Assembly: GCF_019084075.1 (NCBI RefSeq)
Contig: NZ_JAHREN010000001.1
Span: 2,081,501-2,145,500, forward strand
Length of the DNA: 64,000 nucleotides
Direction of reading: 5' to 3'
Origin: Siccirubricoccus sp. G192
GTDB taxonomy: Bacteria; Pseudomonadota; Alphaproteobacteria; Acetobacterales; Acetobacteraceae
Below, one piece after another: positions 36,757 through 46,612 of this stretch. The position numbers and the translations under genes were made by a program. The number at the start of each line of letters is the position of its first letter. Positions within the stretch are counted from its first letter, which is position 1. Under the pieces are notes generated by a model. That model saw only the letters and a program-made list of their open reading frames with translations, did not search any database and had not been told where the DNA came from.

Positions 36757-38701
36757 TTATCCGTCTTCGGGTGGGGGGATGTCGTCGTAGTCCGGCGGCT
36801 CGGCTTCGGTTGCCTCGGCCTCCTCCGCATCGCGCGGCGGCGTGGCGGGCAGCGCATCCAGCGGCAGGCCATAGGCATCGGCGCCGGCATCGCGCACCGC
36901 CTCGATGCTGGCGCCGGGGAAGGCGGCCAGCACCGCCTGCACCAGCGGGTGGCTCTCGGCCAGGCTGCGCCGCCCGGCCTCGGCGACGCGGCCCTGTTCG
37001 GCCAGGGTCGGCTCGCCCTCGGCATTGCTGAGCGCGATGGTCCAACGGTCGCCGGTAAGCTCGGTGAGCAGCGCGCCGAGCTGGGCGGCCAGGTCGCGCG
37101 GCGCCTCCGGCAGGACCCGGATCTCCAGCCGGCCCGGGGCGAAGCGCACGGGGTGGACGCTATGCACCAGATGCGCATGCAGCATCGGCCGGCGGCCGGA
37201 GGCCAGCGCCACCACCTCCCGATAGCTTTGCGGATTGGGCGCGGCGACGGCCTCGGCGGCGGGCTGGGCCATGACACCGCCGCCCGCCACGGCGCGCATG
37301 CCGGCGGGGCCACCATTGCCGCTGCCATTCGGTGCCGGCCGAGGCGCGCCGGCCGTGGCGCCGCCCTCGGTCAGCCGCCGCACCAGGTCGCCCGGGGTCG
37401 GCAGGTCCGCGACATGCGCCAGGCGGATCAGCACCATCTCGGCGGCGGCGCGGCGGTCCACGCCATCCTGCTGCACCTCGGCCAGGCCCTTCAGCAGCAT
37501 CTGCCAGGCGCGGCCCAGCACCGGCACCGAGAGCTTCTCCGCCAGCGCCGCGCCGCGCGTCCTTTCGCCCTCCGTCAGCGAGGGGTCGTTGCGCAGCGCC
37601 GGCACGGCGCGCAGCCGCGTCAGGGTATGGGTCAGTTCCAGCAGGTCGGAGAGCACCACGGCGGGATCGGCGCCACGCTCATGCGCCCGGTCCATGAGGC
37701 TGAGGGCGGTGGCGATATCGCCCGCCATCAGCACCTCCATCAGCTCCAGCACCAGGGCCCGGTCGGCGAGGCCGAGCATGTCCCGCACCGCCTCGGTGGT
37801 GACGCTGGCCTCCGGGCCGCCCAGCGCGATCGCCTGGTCCAGCAGCGAGAGCCCGTCGCGCACGCTGCCATCGGCGGCGCGGGCGATCATGGCCAGCGCC
37901 TCCGGCTCCACCGCCACCGCTTCCTTCGCGGCGATGCCGGCGAAATGCGCGCGCAATTCGGCCTGCGGCACGCGCTTCAGGTGGAAGGTCTGGCAGCGCG
38001 ACAGGATGGTGGCCGGCACCTTGCGCAATTCGGTGGTGGCGAAGATGAACTTCACCGCCGGCGGCGGCTCCTCCAGCGTCTTCAGCAGGGCGTTGAAGGC
38101 CTGCGTGGAGAGCATGTGGACTTCATCGAGGATATAGATCTTGAAGCGGGCGCGGGCCGGGCGGTAGCGCACCGCCTCCCGCAGCTCGCGCACGTCGTCC
38201 ACGCTGTTGTTGGAGGCGGCGTCCATCTCCACCACATCCGGGTGGCGGTCGGCCAGGATCGCGGTGCATTCGGCGCAGATGCCGCAGGGCTCGGGCGTCG
38301 GCCCGCCGGTCCCGTCCAGGCCGATGCAGTTCAGCGCGCGGGCGATGATGCGGGCGGTGGTGGTCTTGCCGACGCCGCGCACCCCGGTGAGCATGAAGGC
38401 ATGCGCCACCCGCCCCTGCGCGAAGGCGTTCCGCAGCGTTCGCACCAGGGCTTCCTGGCCGATCAGCTCGGCGAAATTGCTCGGGCGGTATTTCCGGGCG
38501 AGGACCCGGTAGGGGCTGCCGGCGGGGCCGGGCAGGGGCACCGGCACGGAAGGGACGGAAACGAGAGGCACCGGCGCGGCTTCGGCCACCGGCGCATCGC
38601 CGAACAGCCCCGGCCCGGCGGGCGGAGGCGGCTCGGGCAGGCCCTCCGGCAGGATGGTTTCGGCGGGGGGGGGCTTCGGTGCCGAACAGGTCGCTGGCCA
38701 T
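36757..38701 (-). CDS. dnaX: DNA polymerase III subunits gamma/tau, frameshift in N-terminal extension
   Basis: Clamp-loader ATPase. The AAA+ core starts at [19 protein letters not shown]; Walker [14 protein letters not shown], zinc cysteines in [10 protein letters not shown], Walker B DEVHMLS and sensor [10 protein letters not shown] are present, with a long tau region to the end. The core frame opens with a GTG at 38589, but an ATG at 38701 ([11 protein letters not shown]) precedes a G9 run (38665-38673, plus strand); with eight it joins [13 protein letters not shown] and [12 protein letters not shown] in frame. That would give a 37-residue acidic extension and 647 residues in total. The extension looks coded but lacks a known role; starting at 38589 is the alternative. 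SRP RNA lies just upstream. Confidence 0.9.
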
Positions 38702-38786
38702 GCTCGCGCGGGATGTCTCGGGGCATGCGGGCCGCCGAAGCAGCCGGGAGGGGGTCAGGGCGACCCCGGCGAAAAAAGAGCGGGTG

Positions 38787-38881
38787 GAAGACCGGAGAAG
38801 CGACCCGGGCGGAAACTCGTTGCGGCTGCTTCCTTCCGGACCTGACCGGTTTGGCGAGGCGCCCGTCCGTCCCCGGCCTTC
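38787..38881 (-). ncRNA. ffs: Small signal recognition particle RNA (4.5S)
   Basis: The minus strand contains the universally conserved SRP apical domain GGTCAGGTCCGGAAGGAAGC followed by AGCC. The ends pair: GAAGGCCGGGGA at the 5' side with TCTCCGGTCTTC at the 3' side, twelve pairs of which two are G-U; an inner stem pairs GACGGGCG with CGCCCGGGTC. Length about 95 nt, the bacterial small type. A T6 tract (38772-38777) lies 9 bases beyond the closing stem and should end transcription. It sits just upstream of dnaX on the same strand, as in other alphaproteobacteria. It binds Ffh and targets ribosomes to the membrane. Ends are inferred from pairing. Confidence 0.92.
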
Positions 38882-38888
38882 CGAGAGC

Positions 38889-38919
38889 ACCATATCATGC
38901 CTCGGGCGCCCCTGCACAA
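38889..38919 (-). promoter_or_regulatory. Putative sigma-70-type promoter of ffs
   Basis: Reading the minus strand, TTGTGC (38919-38914) and, 16 bases on, TGATAT (38897-38892), overlapping TATGGT (38894-38889), precede the inferred 5' end of the SRP RNA by 7 bases from the latter. Either -10 hexamer is plausible; spacing is 16 or 19. Only a sequence match. Confidence 0.35.
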
Positions 38920-39047
38920 TGCCCCAGGGCGTAACGGCTGCGGCGAAGCGGGTTCAGGGCTGCCCTGCCTTGCCATGTGTCGTTGCCCCTGGTCTGGTGT
39001 CCTGATTCCGAAGTCCTCTGGCCTTCGCTCTCAGGCCACCAGCCTTT

Positions 39048-39077
39048 GTTTTCAGTGACCTGGTTTTCAGTGACCTG
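39048..39077. repeat. Tandem 15-bp duplication
   Basis: GTTTTCAGTGACCTG occurs twice back-to-back (39048-39062 and 39063-39077), identical. It lies in the non-coding stretch 38702-39193 between ffs and nudC. The rest of that stretch holds the SRP RNA and its promoter on the minus strand; 38920-39047 and 39078-39193 show no gene I can support. It may be a duplication by slippage or two half-sites for a regulator. Confidence 0.6.
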
Positions 39078-39193
39078 CTGATCCGCTTCGTTCGCTGGTG
39101 GATCCAGCGAACTTCGCGGGCAGGACACCAGCGGATACTCCAGGCACGCGGATGGTTGCCGCCCCGGCGCTGGCGTGGCAGCGTCCCTGCCGC

Positions 39194-40121
39194 ATGCTCT
39201 CCTTTCCCGCCAGCCGCCCCAACGCCTATACGGGCAGCCCCCTCGACCGCGCTTCGAACCGCCGCGAGGACGTTGAATTCATTGCCGCCGCGCTCGCCCA
39301 CCCGGAGTCGCTCTTCGTCCCGGTCTGGCGCGCCCGCAACCTGATGAAAGGGGTGAAGGAGGGCGCGCCGGAAGCCGTGCTGCTCACCGGCGCCGCGGCG
39401 GAGGCGGTGCGCATGGCCGGTGGCCCCTGGGCCTTCCTTGGCCTCTGGGAATCCCGCCCGGTCTTCGCGGTGGATTGTTCCGGTGCCGAGGACCCGTTGC
39501 CGCTGCTGCCGGAGGGCATGGGCGGCTTCACCGATCTCCGCGCCGTGGCCGGGCTGCTGCCGCCGGGCGAGGCCTCGGTGCTGGCGCATGCCCGCGGGCT
39601 GATGCACTGGCGCACCAAGCACCGTTTCTGCGGTGTCTGCGGCGGCGCCTGCGAGCCGCGCTCGGCCGGCAATGTCACTGCCTGCACCCGCCTGCGGCGC
39701 CCAGCACTTCCCGCGCACCGACCCGGCGGTGATCATGCTGGTGGTGCGCGGCGACCGCTGCCTGCTCGGCCATTCCACCCGCTTCCCCAATGTCACGATG
39801 TATTCGACCCTGGCCGGCTTCGTGGAACCAGGCGAAAGCCTGGAGGAGGCGGTGCGGCGCGAGGTGGCGGAGGAGACCGGGGTGGAAGTGGGGGCGGTGC
39901 ATTACCATTCCTCGCAGCCCTGGCCCTTCCCCTCCTCCATCATGCTCGGCTTCCATGCCGAGGGCCTTTCGGACGCGATCACCATCGACCCCGAGGAATT
40001 GCGCGACGCCCGCTGGTTCAGCATCGACGAGATGCGGAACCACCAGGCGCACGGCTTCGCCCTGCCGCGCGCCGATTCCATCGCCCGCCGGCTGATCGAG
40101 GACTGGATGGCCCAGCAATGA
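39194..40121 (+). CDS. nudC: NAD+ diphosphatase NudC, frameshifted
   Basis: Hydrolyses NADH and removes NAD caps from RNA. N-terminal NTPase-like domain (LSFPASRPNAYTGSPLDR), zinc ribbon begun by FCGVCGGACEPRSAGN and completed by ACGAQHFPRTDPAVIML, and Nudix box GFVEPGESLEEAVRREVAEE plus TGVEVG. The frame breaks within the zinc ribbon: removing one C at 39687-39689 turns CTRLRRPA into CTACGAQH, restoring the fourth cysteine and a 308-residue protein. The start is uncertain; ATG 39194 is closest to the family start, ATG 39152 is possible. The stop overlaps the next gene. Confidence 0.85.
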
Positions 40122-40420
40122 GGGCTGGGCTGCGGCGCTCGGCGCCGCTGGTCCTGCTGCTGCTGGCCGGCTGCAGCCTGTTCCGCACGGCGCCGGTGGC
40201 CCCCGAGGACGATACCCCGGAGCACCGCGCCTGCCGCGAGGAAGCCCGGACCGGCCCGGCGGCGCGCGCCCTGGACCGGCAGCGCAACCCGAGCAACGAC
40301 TTCAACACGACGCGGCTGGACCAGGAGCAGCGGCTGGTGGAAATCCGCGCCTATCGCGACTGCCTGCGCCGCCACGGTCTGACGCTGCCCGGCGGCGTGG
40401 AGCCGCTTCGCAGCCGCTGA
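40118..40420 (+). CDS. Small predicted lipoprotein
   Basis: 100 residues, not recognised. Lipoprotein signal APLVLLLLAGCSLF with the lipobox LAGC, then a short charged domain with two cysteines (HRACREEAR and YRDCLRRHG) that may form a disulfide. The sequence RNPSNDFNTTRLDQEQRLVE is distinctive enough for a homology search. ATG overlaps the nudC stop by 4 bp (ATGA), so translation is coupled. Confidence 0.75.
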   Translation: MRAGLRRSAPLVLLLLAGCSLFRTAPVAPEDDTPEHRACREEARTGPAARALDRQRNPSNDFNTTRLDQEQRLVEIRAYRDCLRRHGLTLPGGVEPLRSR

Positions 40421-40463
40421 TACCGAGGGGCCGGGCCGAAGCGCAGAACAGTCCGGCCAGATC

Positions 40464-42698
40464 TCAGGCCGCGCCCTCGGAGGCGGCCTCCAGGGTCGCC
40501 AGCCTGGCGATGCGCTCTACCAATGTGGGCAGGTCATAGGGCTTGGCGATCACCTCGAACCGGTGGCTGGTGGTTTCCGGTCCGGTGCCGGCATAGCCGG
40601 TGGCCAGCAGCACCGGCAGGCCAGGGTTCAGCCGCCGTGCCTCCTGCGCCAGCTCGATCCCGGTCATCCCGCCCGGCATGACGATGTCGCTGAACAGTAG
40701 GTCGCATGGCTCGCCGCGGCGCAGCAGGGCCAGCGCCTCCTGCCCATCCCTGGCCGCGACCACCCGGAAGCCGGCGTCGCGCAGCGTCTCCGCCGTGACC
40801 TCGCGCACCCGTTCGTCATCCTCGGCCATCAGCACGGTCGCGCGCGCCATCATGGCCACGCCTTCCGGTGCCGGCGCGGCAGCCGGCGAGGGGGTGTCCT
40901 GCCGTTCCTGGCGCGCCGGGCCCGCGGTATCGACCGGCAGGAACAGCGTCACCGCCGTGCCCTGGCCCGGCGCGGTGTCGATCAGGATATGGCCGCCCAA
41001 TTGCCGGATGAAGCCGAAGACTTGCGACAGCCCGAGCCCGGTGCCCTTGCCGATCGGCTTGGTGGTGAAGAAGGGCTCGAAGGCGCGGTCGCGCACCTCC
41101 GCCGGCATCCCCGTGCCCTCGTCGCGCAGCATGATGGCCAGGTAGTCGCCCGGCTTCGCATCCGCATTGCCGTCCAGTTGCTCCTTCTCCAGCCGGGCCG
41201 GACGGGTGCTGAGCGTCACCGTGCCGCCGCGCGGCATGGCGTCGCGGGCATTGATCGCCAGGTTGAGCAGCGCCGCCTCCAGCTGCGAGGCATCGGCGCG
41301 GCAGGGCGGCAGGGGGGTGCCGAGGGCGAGGTCTAGCGTCACCGCCTCTCCCAGCGCGCGCTGGATCAGCGGCGCGAAGCCCTGGACCAGCTCATTGGCA
41401 TCGAGGCTCGCGGTGTCCAGCTTCTGCCGGCGGGCGAAGGCCAGCAGGCTGCCGTTCAGCCGGGCGCCGCGATTCACCGCATCCCGCGCCGCGCCGAGCA
41501 GCCGCCGCACCCGGTCATCCGCGGTGGCGCCCAGGTGCCGGTCCAGCAGATGCACCGTGCCGAGGATGGCGGTGAGCAGGTTATTGAAGTCATGCGCCAC
41601 GCCACCGGTGAGCCGGCCCAGCGCCTCCAGCCGCTGCGACTGGCGGAGCCCGGCCTCGGCCGTCTCGCGCCGGGCAATCTCGGCGCGCAGCTCATCGGCG
41701 GTCTCCCGCAGCCGCAGCAGCACCAGCTGCTCGGACTGCCAGCGGCGGATCGCCAGCAGGGTGGCGAAGCCGAGCGCGGCGGCGGCGAGCAGGCAGAAGA
41801 AGGCGGTCACAGCGGTGTCCCGCAGCCATTCGGCCCGGATGGCGGCCAGCGGCACGGAGACGCTCACCGCCAGCGGGTGCTGGCCCAGGCGGCGGAAGGT
41901 GCTCAGCTCGTCCGCCAGGGTCTGCCCGGCCTGCCGGGCGCCGGCGGCGATCCGCCGCAATGCCGGCGGCACCTCCGCCGCGGCGGGCGGCGTGGCCGGC
42001 GGGTCCTCGGCGGCCGGGTACTGTGCCAGCACCAGCCCGTCCAGCCGGGTCAGGCGGAAGGTGAAGCGGCCCTCCGGGTCCAGGGTGTGCCAGTGCTGCT
42101 GGAAATAGGCCGGCAGCAGCGAGCCGAGCAGCATGCCGTCGAACTGGCCATCCGGGCCGCTCCGGGCGCGGGCCATGGTGAAGGCGAGGACGCCGCTCAG
42201 CCGGCCGCGCATCGCCGGGCCGAAGCGCAGCACCTCGCCGCCCCGGGCGTCGCCCGCGGCCAGGCTGCGGAAATCCTCGCGGCCGGCGAGGTTGATGGGC
42301 GGGGTCGGCCAGGCGATGCTGATCAGCGCGAGCCGCCCGTCCGGGCGCACCAGATGCAGCGAGGTGATCTGCTCGATCCGCTGGTCGAGCGCCACCAGGT
42401 CGCGCTGGATCGCCTCGCCCTCCGCCTCGATGCTGGCCCAGTCCAGGCCGCGCACCCGGTCCTCGATGCGGTCGAGCACCAGGGCATTGGTCTCCACCAC
42501 CTTGAGGGCGTGTTCCCGCGCCACCGCCGAAAGCTGTTCCAGCGAGGCATCGGCATTGGCCGTGAGCCGCTGGTGGTTGACCCAGGCGGCAACACCCAGG
42601 AACAGCGCCGGCACCAGCAACGACGCGGCCAGCATGAAGCGGAGCGACCTTGGCGGCCGCCGCCTGCCAGGCGCCGGCCTGGCGCTGGTGCCGTCCAT
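40464..42698 (-). CDS. Hybrid sensor histidine kinase with C-terminal receiver
   Basis: 744 residues. TM1 at about 20-42, a periplasmic sensor of about 260 residues (Cache-like; starts NHQRLTANADASLEQL, with RPDGRLALISIAWPTPP inside), TM2 near 300-320, a short coiled coil, then the kinase: H-box LTGGVAHDFNNLLTAILG (phospho-acceptor His), N-box LNLAINARDAMPRGG, G-boxes DEGTGMPAEV and GKGTGLGLSQVFG. A receiver domain follows with the phospho-acceptor aspartate in LLFSDIVMPGGMTG and K in VIAKPYDLP. The input is unknown. No output regulator is adjacent. Monocistronic. Confidence 0.9.
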   Translation of the reverse strand: MDGTSARPAPGRRRPPRSLRFMLAASLLVPALFLGVAAWVNHQRLTANADASLEQLSAVAREHALKVVETNALVLDRIEDRVRGLDWASIEAEGEAIQRDLVALDQRIEQITSLHLVRPDGRLALISIAWPTPPINLAGREDFRSLAAGDARGGEVLRFGPAMRGRLSGVLAFTMARARSGPDGQFDGMLLGSLLPAYFQQHWHTLDPEGRFTFRLTRLDGLVLAQYPAAEDPPATPPAAAEVPPALRRIAAGARQAGQTLADELSTFRRLGQHPLAVSVSVPLAAIRAEWLRDTAVTAFFCLLAAAALGFATLLAIRRWQSEQLVLLRLRETADELRAEIARRETAEAGLRQSQRLEALGRLTGGVAHDFNNLLTAILGTVHLLDRHLGATADDRVRRLLGAARDAVNRGARLNGSLLAFARRQKLDTASLDANELVQGFAPLIQRALGEAVTLDLALGTPLPPCRADASQLEAALLNLAINARDAMPRGGTVTLSTRPARLEKEQLDGNADAKPGDYLAIMLRDEGTGMPAEVRDRAFEPFFTTKPIGKGTGLGLSQVFGFIRQLGGHILIDTAPGQGTAVTLFLPVDTAGPARQERQDTPSPAAAPAPEGVAMMARATVLMAEDDERVREVTAETLRDAGFRVVAARDGQEALALLRRGEPCDLLFSDIVMPGGMTGIELAQEARRLNPGLPVLLATGYAGTGPETTSHRFEVIAKPYDLPTLVERIARLATLEAASEGAA

Positions 42699-42782
42699 AT
42701 CTGCCTCTCTGTCTCGCGACAGTATTATGTCGTGCGGGGCAGGGACATTGCAACTTGATCGAAGGCGGTCCGATACGGGAGC

Positions 42783-45636
42783 TTAATGCGCCTCCGCCCA
42801 GCTTCGGCCGGTACCGACCTCGACCGCCAGTGGAACCCGCAAGGTGGCGACGCCCTCCATCACCCGCCGCACCAGGGCGGCGGTGGCCTCGACCTCGGCC
42901 TCCGGGACCTCGAACACCAACTCGTCATGCACCTGCAGCAGCATGCGGGCGCGGAGCCTGGCCTCCCGCAGCGCCGCCGGCAGGCGGACCATGGCGCGCT
43001 TGATGACCTCGGCCGCGCCGCCCTGGAAGGGGGCGTTGATGGCGGCGCGCTCGGCCCCGGCGCGACGGGTCATGTCGCGGGCGGCGATATCCGGGATCCA
43101 GAGCTTGCGGCCGAAGGAGGTGGAGACGTAGCCGCGCAGCCGCGCCTCCTCCTTCAGCCGCTCCATGGCGTCGCGGATGCCCGGGTATTGCGCGAAATAG
43201 GCATCGATGATGCCGCGCGCCTCGCCCGGGCCGATGCCGAGCCGCGCCGCCAGGCCGAAGGCGGACATGCCGTAGATGATGCCGAAATTGATGGTCTTGG
43301 CGCGGCGCCGGGCTTCCTTGTCCACCTGGTCCGGCGGCAGGCGGAAGATATCGGCGGCGGTGCGGCTGTGGATGTCCTGGCCCTGCTCGAAGGCTTCGCG
43401 CAGCGCCGGCACATCGGCCAGATGCGCCAGCAGCCGCAGCTCGATCTGGCTGTAGTCGGCGGCCATCAGCACATGGCCGGGCTCGGCCACGAAGGCGCGG
43501 CGGATGCGGGCCCCTTCCTCCGTGCGGATGGGGATGTTCTGCAGGTTGGGCTCGGTGGAGGAGAGCCTTCCGGTGGAGGTGCTGGCCATGGCGAAATCGG
43601 TGTGCACGCGGCCATCGCGCGGGTCGATCTTCGCCGCCAGCGCATCGACATAGGTGGATTTCAGCTTCGCAAGCTGCCGCCAGTCCAGCACCTTGCGGGC
43701 CAGTTCCACGCCCTGCGCGGCGAGTTCCTCCAGCACCGCGGCATCGGTGCCCCAGGCATTGGTGAGGCGGGATCGCTTGCCGCCGGGCAGCTTCATCTCA
43801 TCGAACAGGATCTCGCCCAATTGCTTCGGCGAGCCGACATTGAAGGGGCGGCCGGCGAGGTCCTGGATCTCGCGTTCCAGCACCGCCATGCGCTGCGAGA
43901 AATCCTCGCCGATGCGCGCCAGCTCGCCGCCATCGACCTTGATCCCGGCCAGTTCCATGTCGCGCAGCACCGCGATCATGCGGCGCTCCACCTGTTCATA
44001 GAGCGCGAGCGCGCCGTCCTCGCGCAGCCGCGGCCGCAGCAGGTGCCAGAGCCGGAGCGTCACATCGGCATCCTCGGCGGCATAGGCGGTGGCCTTGTCG
44101 AGCGGCACCCGGTCGAAGCTGATGCGGGCGCGGCCAGTGCCGCAGACCTCCTCGAAGGCCACCGGCCTGTGGCCGAGATGCAGGACCGAAAGTTCGTCCA
44201 TGCCGTGCCCGTGCCGCCCGGCCTCCATGGCATAGGAGATCAGCATGGTGTCGTCCACGGGATGGACGGCGATGCCGCCATTCTCCGGGCGGACCAGCAC
44301 CTCCGTGTCGTATTTCGCGTTCTGCAGCACCTTCAGCACGCTGCCGTCCTGCAGCAGCGGGCGGAGCGCCGCCATCGCGTCATCGAAGGGGATCTGGGGT
44401 GGGGCTTCCGGGGGCGCGGCCAGCATATCGGCCTGGCTGGCGGCCCCCGGCGCCACATGCCGCAGCGGGATGTAGCAGGCGCGGCCCGGCGCGGTGGCGA
44501 GGCAGACGCCGACCAGCCTGGCACGCAGCGCGTCCAGGCTGTCCGTCTCGGTATCGAGGCCGACCACGCCGGCGGCCTCGGCCTCGGCGATCCAGGTGGC
44601 GAGGGCCGGCAGGGTGGTGACGGTCTCATAGGGGCCGAAGGGCGCCTCGCCCGGCTGGGCCTGCAAGGGCCGGGCGGCCGCCACCTGGGCCGCGATGGCG
44701 CCGTTGCGGGCGCGGGTGGTGGCCTCGCCGGCCGCCTCGCCCAGGCCCATGCGGGCGAGCAGGCTGCGGAAGCCCTGGTCGCGGAGGAATTTCTCCAGTG
44801 AGGCGCGTTCCGGCGGCCGCGCCAGCAGCGCCTCCACCGGCGCGGGCAGCGGCGCGGCATCGTCGAGCGTCACCAGGCGCTTCGAGATGCGCGCCTGCTC
44901 GGCGTGCTGGATCAGCGATTCCCGCCGCTTCGGCTGCTTGATCCCGGGCGCCGCGGCCAGCAGCCCCTCCAGGTCGCCATGTTCCAGGATGAGCTGCGCC
45001 GCGGTCTTCACGCCGATGCCGGGGACTCCCGGCACATTGTCCGTGGGGTCGCCGGCCAGGGCCTGCACATCCGCGACCCGGCCGGGCGGCACGCCGAATT
45101 TCTCGGCCACCTCCGGCTCGCGGATCGGCTTCTGCTTGATCGGGTCCAGCATCTCGACCCCGGGCCGGACCAGCTGCATCAGGTCCTTGTCGGAGGAGAC
45201 GATGGTGACGCGGCCGCCGGCCTCCACGAAATTCTTCGCATAGGCGGCGATCATGTCGTCCGCCTCGAAGCCCGGCTGCTCGATCTTGCAGACGCCGAGC
45301 GCATCCGTGGCTTCCCGGATCAGCGCGATTGCGGGACGAGCTCGGGCGGCGGGTCCGGGCGATGCGCCTTGTAATCGGGGTAGATGTCGTTGCGGAAGGT
45401 GATGCGGGAGGCATCGAAGACCACGGCGATATGGCTGCCGCGATGGTCCAGCAGGAATTTCGCGATCATCTGGGTGAAGCCGAAGACGGCATTCACCGGC
45501 ACCCCCGCCGGATTGTTCATCGGCGGCAGGGCATGGAAGGCCCGGAAGATATAGCCGGACCCATCCACCAGGATCAGGTGGCGCTGGTCCGGGGGGTGAC
45601 GGGGACCGCCTCGGTGGCTGCCCCGGGGGCTGCCAC
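42783..45636 (-). CDS. polA: DNA polymerase I, two frame disruptions near the N-terminus
   Basis: About 951 residues after repair. 5'-3' exonuclease domain: VDGSGYIFRAFHALPPMNN, AVVFDASRITFRNDIYPDYK, and SSDKDLMQLV. Proofreading exonuclease appears active: GLDTETDSLDAL and YAAEDADVTLRLW. Polymerase motifs A (ADYSQIELRLLAH), B (RRRAKTINFGIIYGMSAFG) and C (LQVHDELVFEVPE). The frame is broken near 45328-45331, where one base appears to be missing (expected VPQFALIREAT), and near a G6 run at 45591-45596, where the downstream PPDQRHLILV fits only with one added or two removed bases. The start is uncertain: GTG 45636 or GTG 45663. It follows the zinc-finger gene directly. Confidence 0.9.
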
Positions 45637-45643
45637 CTCGGCG

Positions 45644-45881
45644 TCAGTGTCCGTCGGTGCCACCCGCGCCCGCTTTCAACACATAGGTGATCGAGCAATA
45701 GGGGCAGGTGATCTCCCCCCTGGTCCGCCGCGATCCGCATCCAGATGCGCGGATGGCCGAGGCCGGGCACCGCGATCTCGCCATCGCAGGGGATGCTGTG
45801 GCTCTCCACCTCGATGCGCTGCACCGGGGTGACGCCTTCGATAGGCTTCGGCGCGTAGCCGGTCTGGTTGCCGTCGCGCAT
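45644..45881 (-). CDS. Zinc-finger (zf-CHCC) protein, frameshifted
   Basis: About 78 residues after repair. Starts MRDGNQTGYAPKPIEG; IPCDGEIAVPGLGHPRIWM gives the first Cys and His ligands. One base too many in a C6 run (45715-45720) hides the second half; removing it gives GEITCPYCSITYVLKAG with the closing CxxC. This is the zf-CHCC family, related to the zinc-binding NDUFS6-type complex I accessory subunit. A second ATG four codons upstream (45893) is possible; the chosen one has GAGGAG in front. polA follows immediately. Confidence 0.78.
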
Positions 45882-46063
45882 CGGGCTCCTCATGGATATC
45901 GGGGGATCGCGGCGCAACATAATCGCGCCGGGCCGGCGGGGCCAGAGCGGTGCGCTGGCCTGCCGGCAGAAAGACGGCCCCTTGATCGGGCATATCCCCG
46001 CCCCGGCCGGTGCCGGAGGCGGGCCTCTGCCTCGATGCCAAGCCGGCCGGCACCCGGCGGCCC

Positions 46064-46510
46064 TTACCCCGCCAGGCGCGCCCGGTCCGTTGTGCGCAGC
46101 AGCGCCGGAAGGATGAGGCCCACGCCGATGCCCCAGGCGCCGTTGATGAGCACGGAAATTAGTATCCGCTGCGGCACGAAGCCCGCCGCGACCGGCTGCC
46201 CTTTCAGTGGCGCCACGATGAACCAACTGACCAGCGCAGCCACCAGCCCGAGCCCGAGCCCGAGCAGCCAGGTGGGCACTTGCCGCGGCGGCCGCGGCAG
46301 CAGCAGCCCGAAGACCAGCCCATAGAGCCCACCCCAGAAGCACAGGCTGAGGATCAGCGGCACCCCGAAGGGCGAGGTGGGCAGCATCGGGAAAGGGGCG
46401 CGCGGCAGCATGCCGGCGGCATAAAGCAAGGCCCACATACCCTGGTGGAAGGTGAGCACGGCAAGCACGGCGGCGATGAAGCCGAACAGGGCGCGACGCG
46501 ATGCGGTCAT
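46064..46510 (-). CDS. Hypothetical four-helix membrane protein
   Basis: 148 residues, not recognised beyond a general resemblance to small conserved alphaproteobacterial membrane proteins. Hydrophobic segments: ALFGFIAAVLAVLTFHQG, FGVPLILSLCFWGGLYGLVF, LLGLGLGLVAALVSWFIVAP and LINGAWGIGVGLILPAL. The glycine pattern suggests tightly packed helices. It lies 100 bp downstream of xerC on the same strand; co-transcription is possible but not shown. Confidence 0.65.
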   Translation of the reverse strand: MTASRRALFGFIAAVLAVLTFHQGMWALLYAAGMLPRAPFPMLPTSPFGVPLILSLCFWGGLYGLVFGLLLPRPPRQVPTWLLGLGLGLVAALVSWFIVAPLKGQPVAAGFVPQRILISVLINGAWGIGVGLILPALLRTTDRARLAG

Positions 46511-46612
46511 GCGGTGGCTCCTGCTTCGTGGGTGCCGCTCCGGCGGCGCCTGGGGATCACATCACCGGACCGCCGTTCCGGCAAGCCCGGCGGCCAGGCT
46601 GGCGGATTCCGG

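Noticed and set aside
36757..38589. dnaX starting at GTG 38589
   Set aside because: Possible, but ATG 38701 plus a single-base correction gives a continuous, coding-like extension; kept as the alternative start only.
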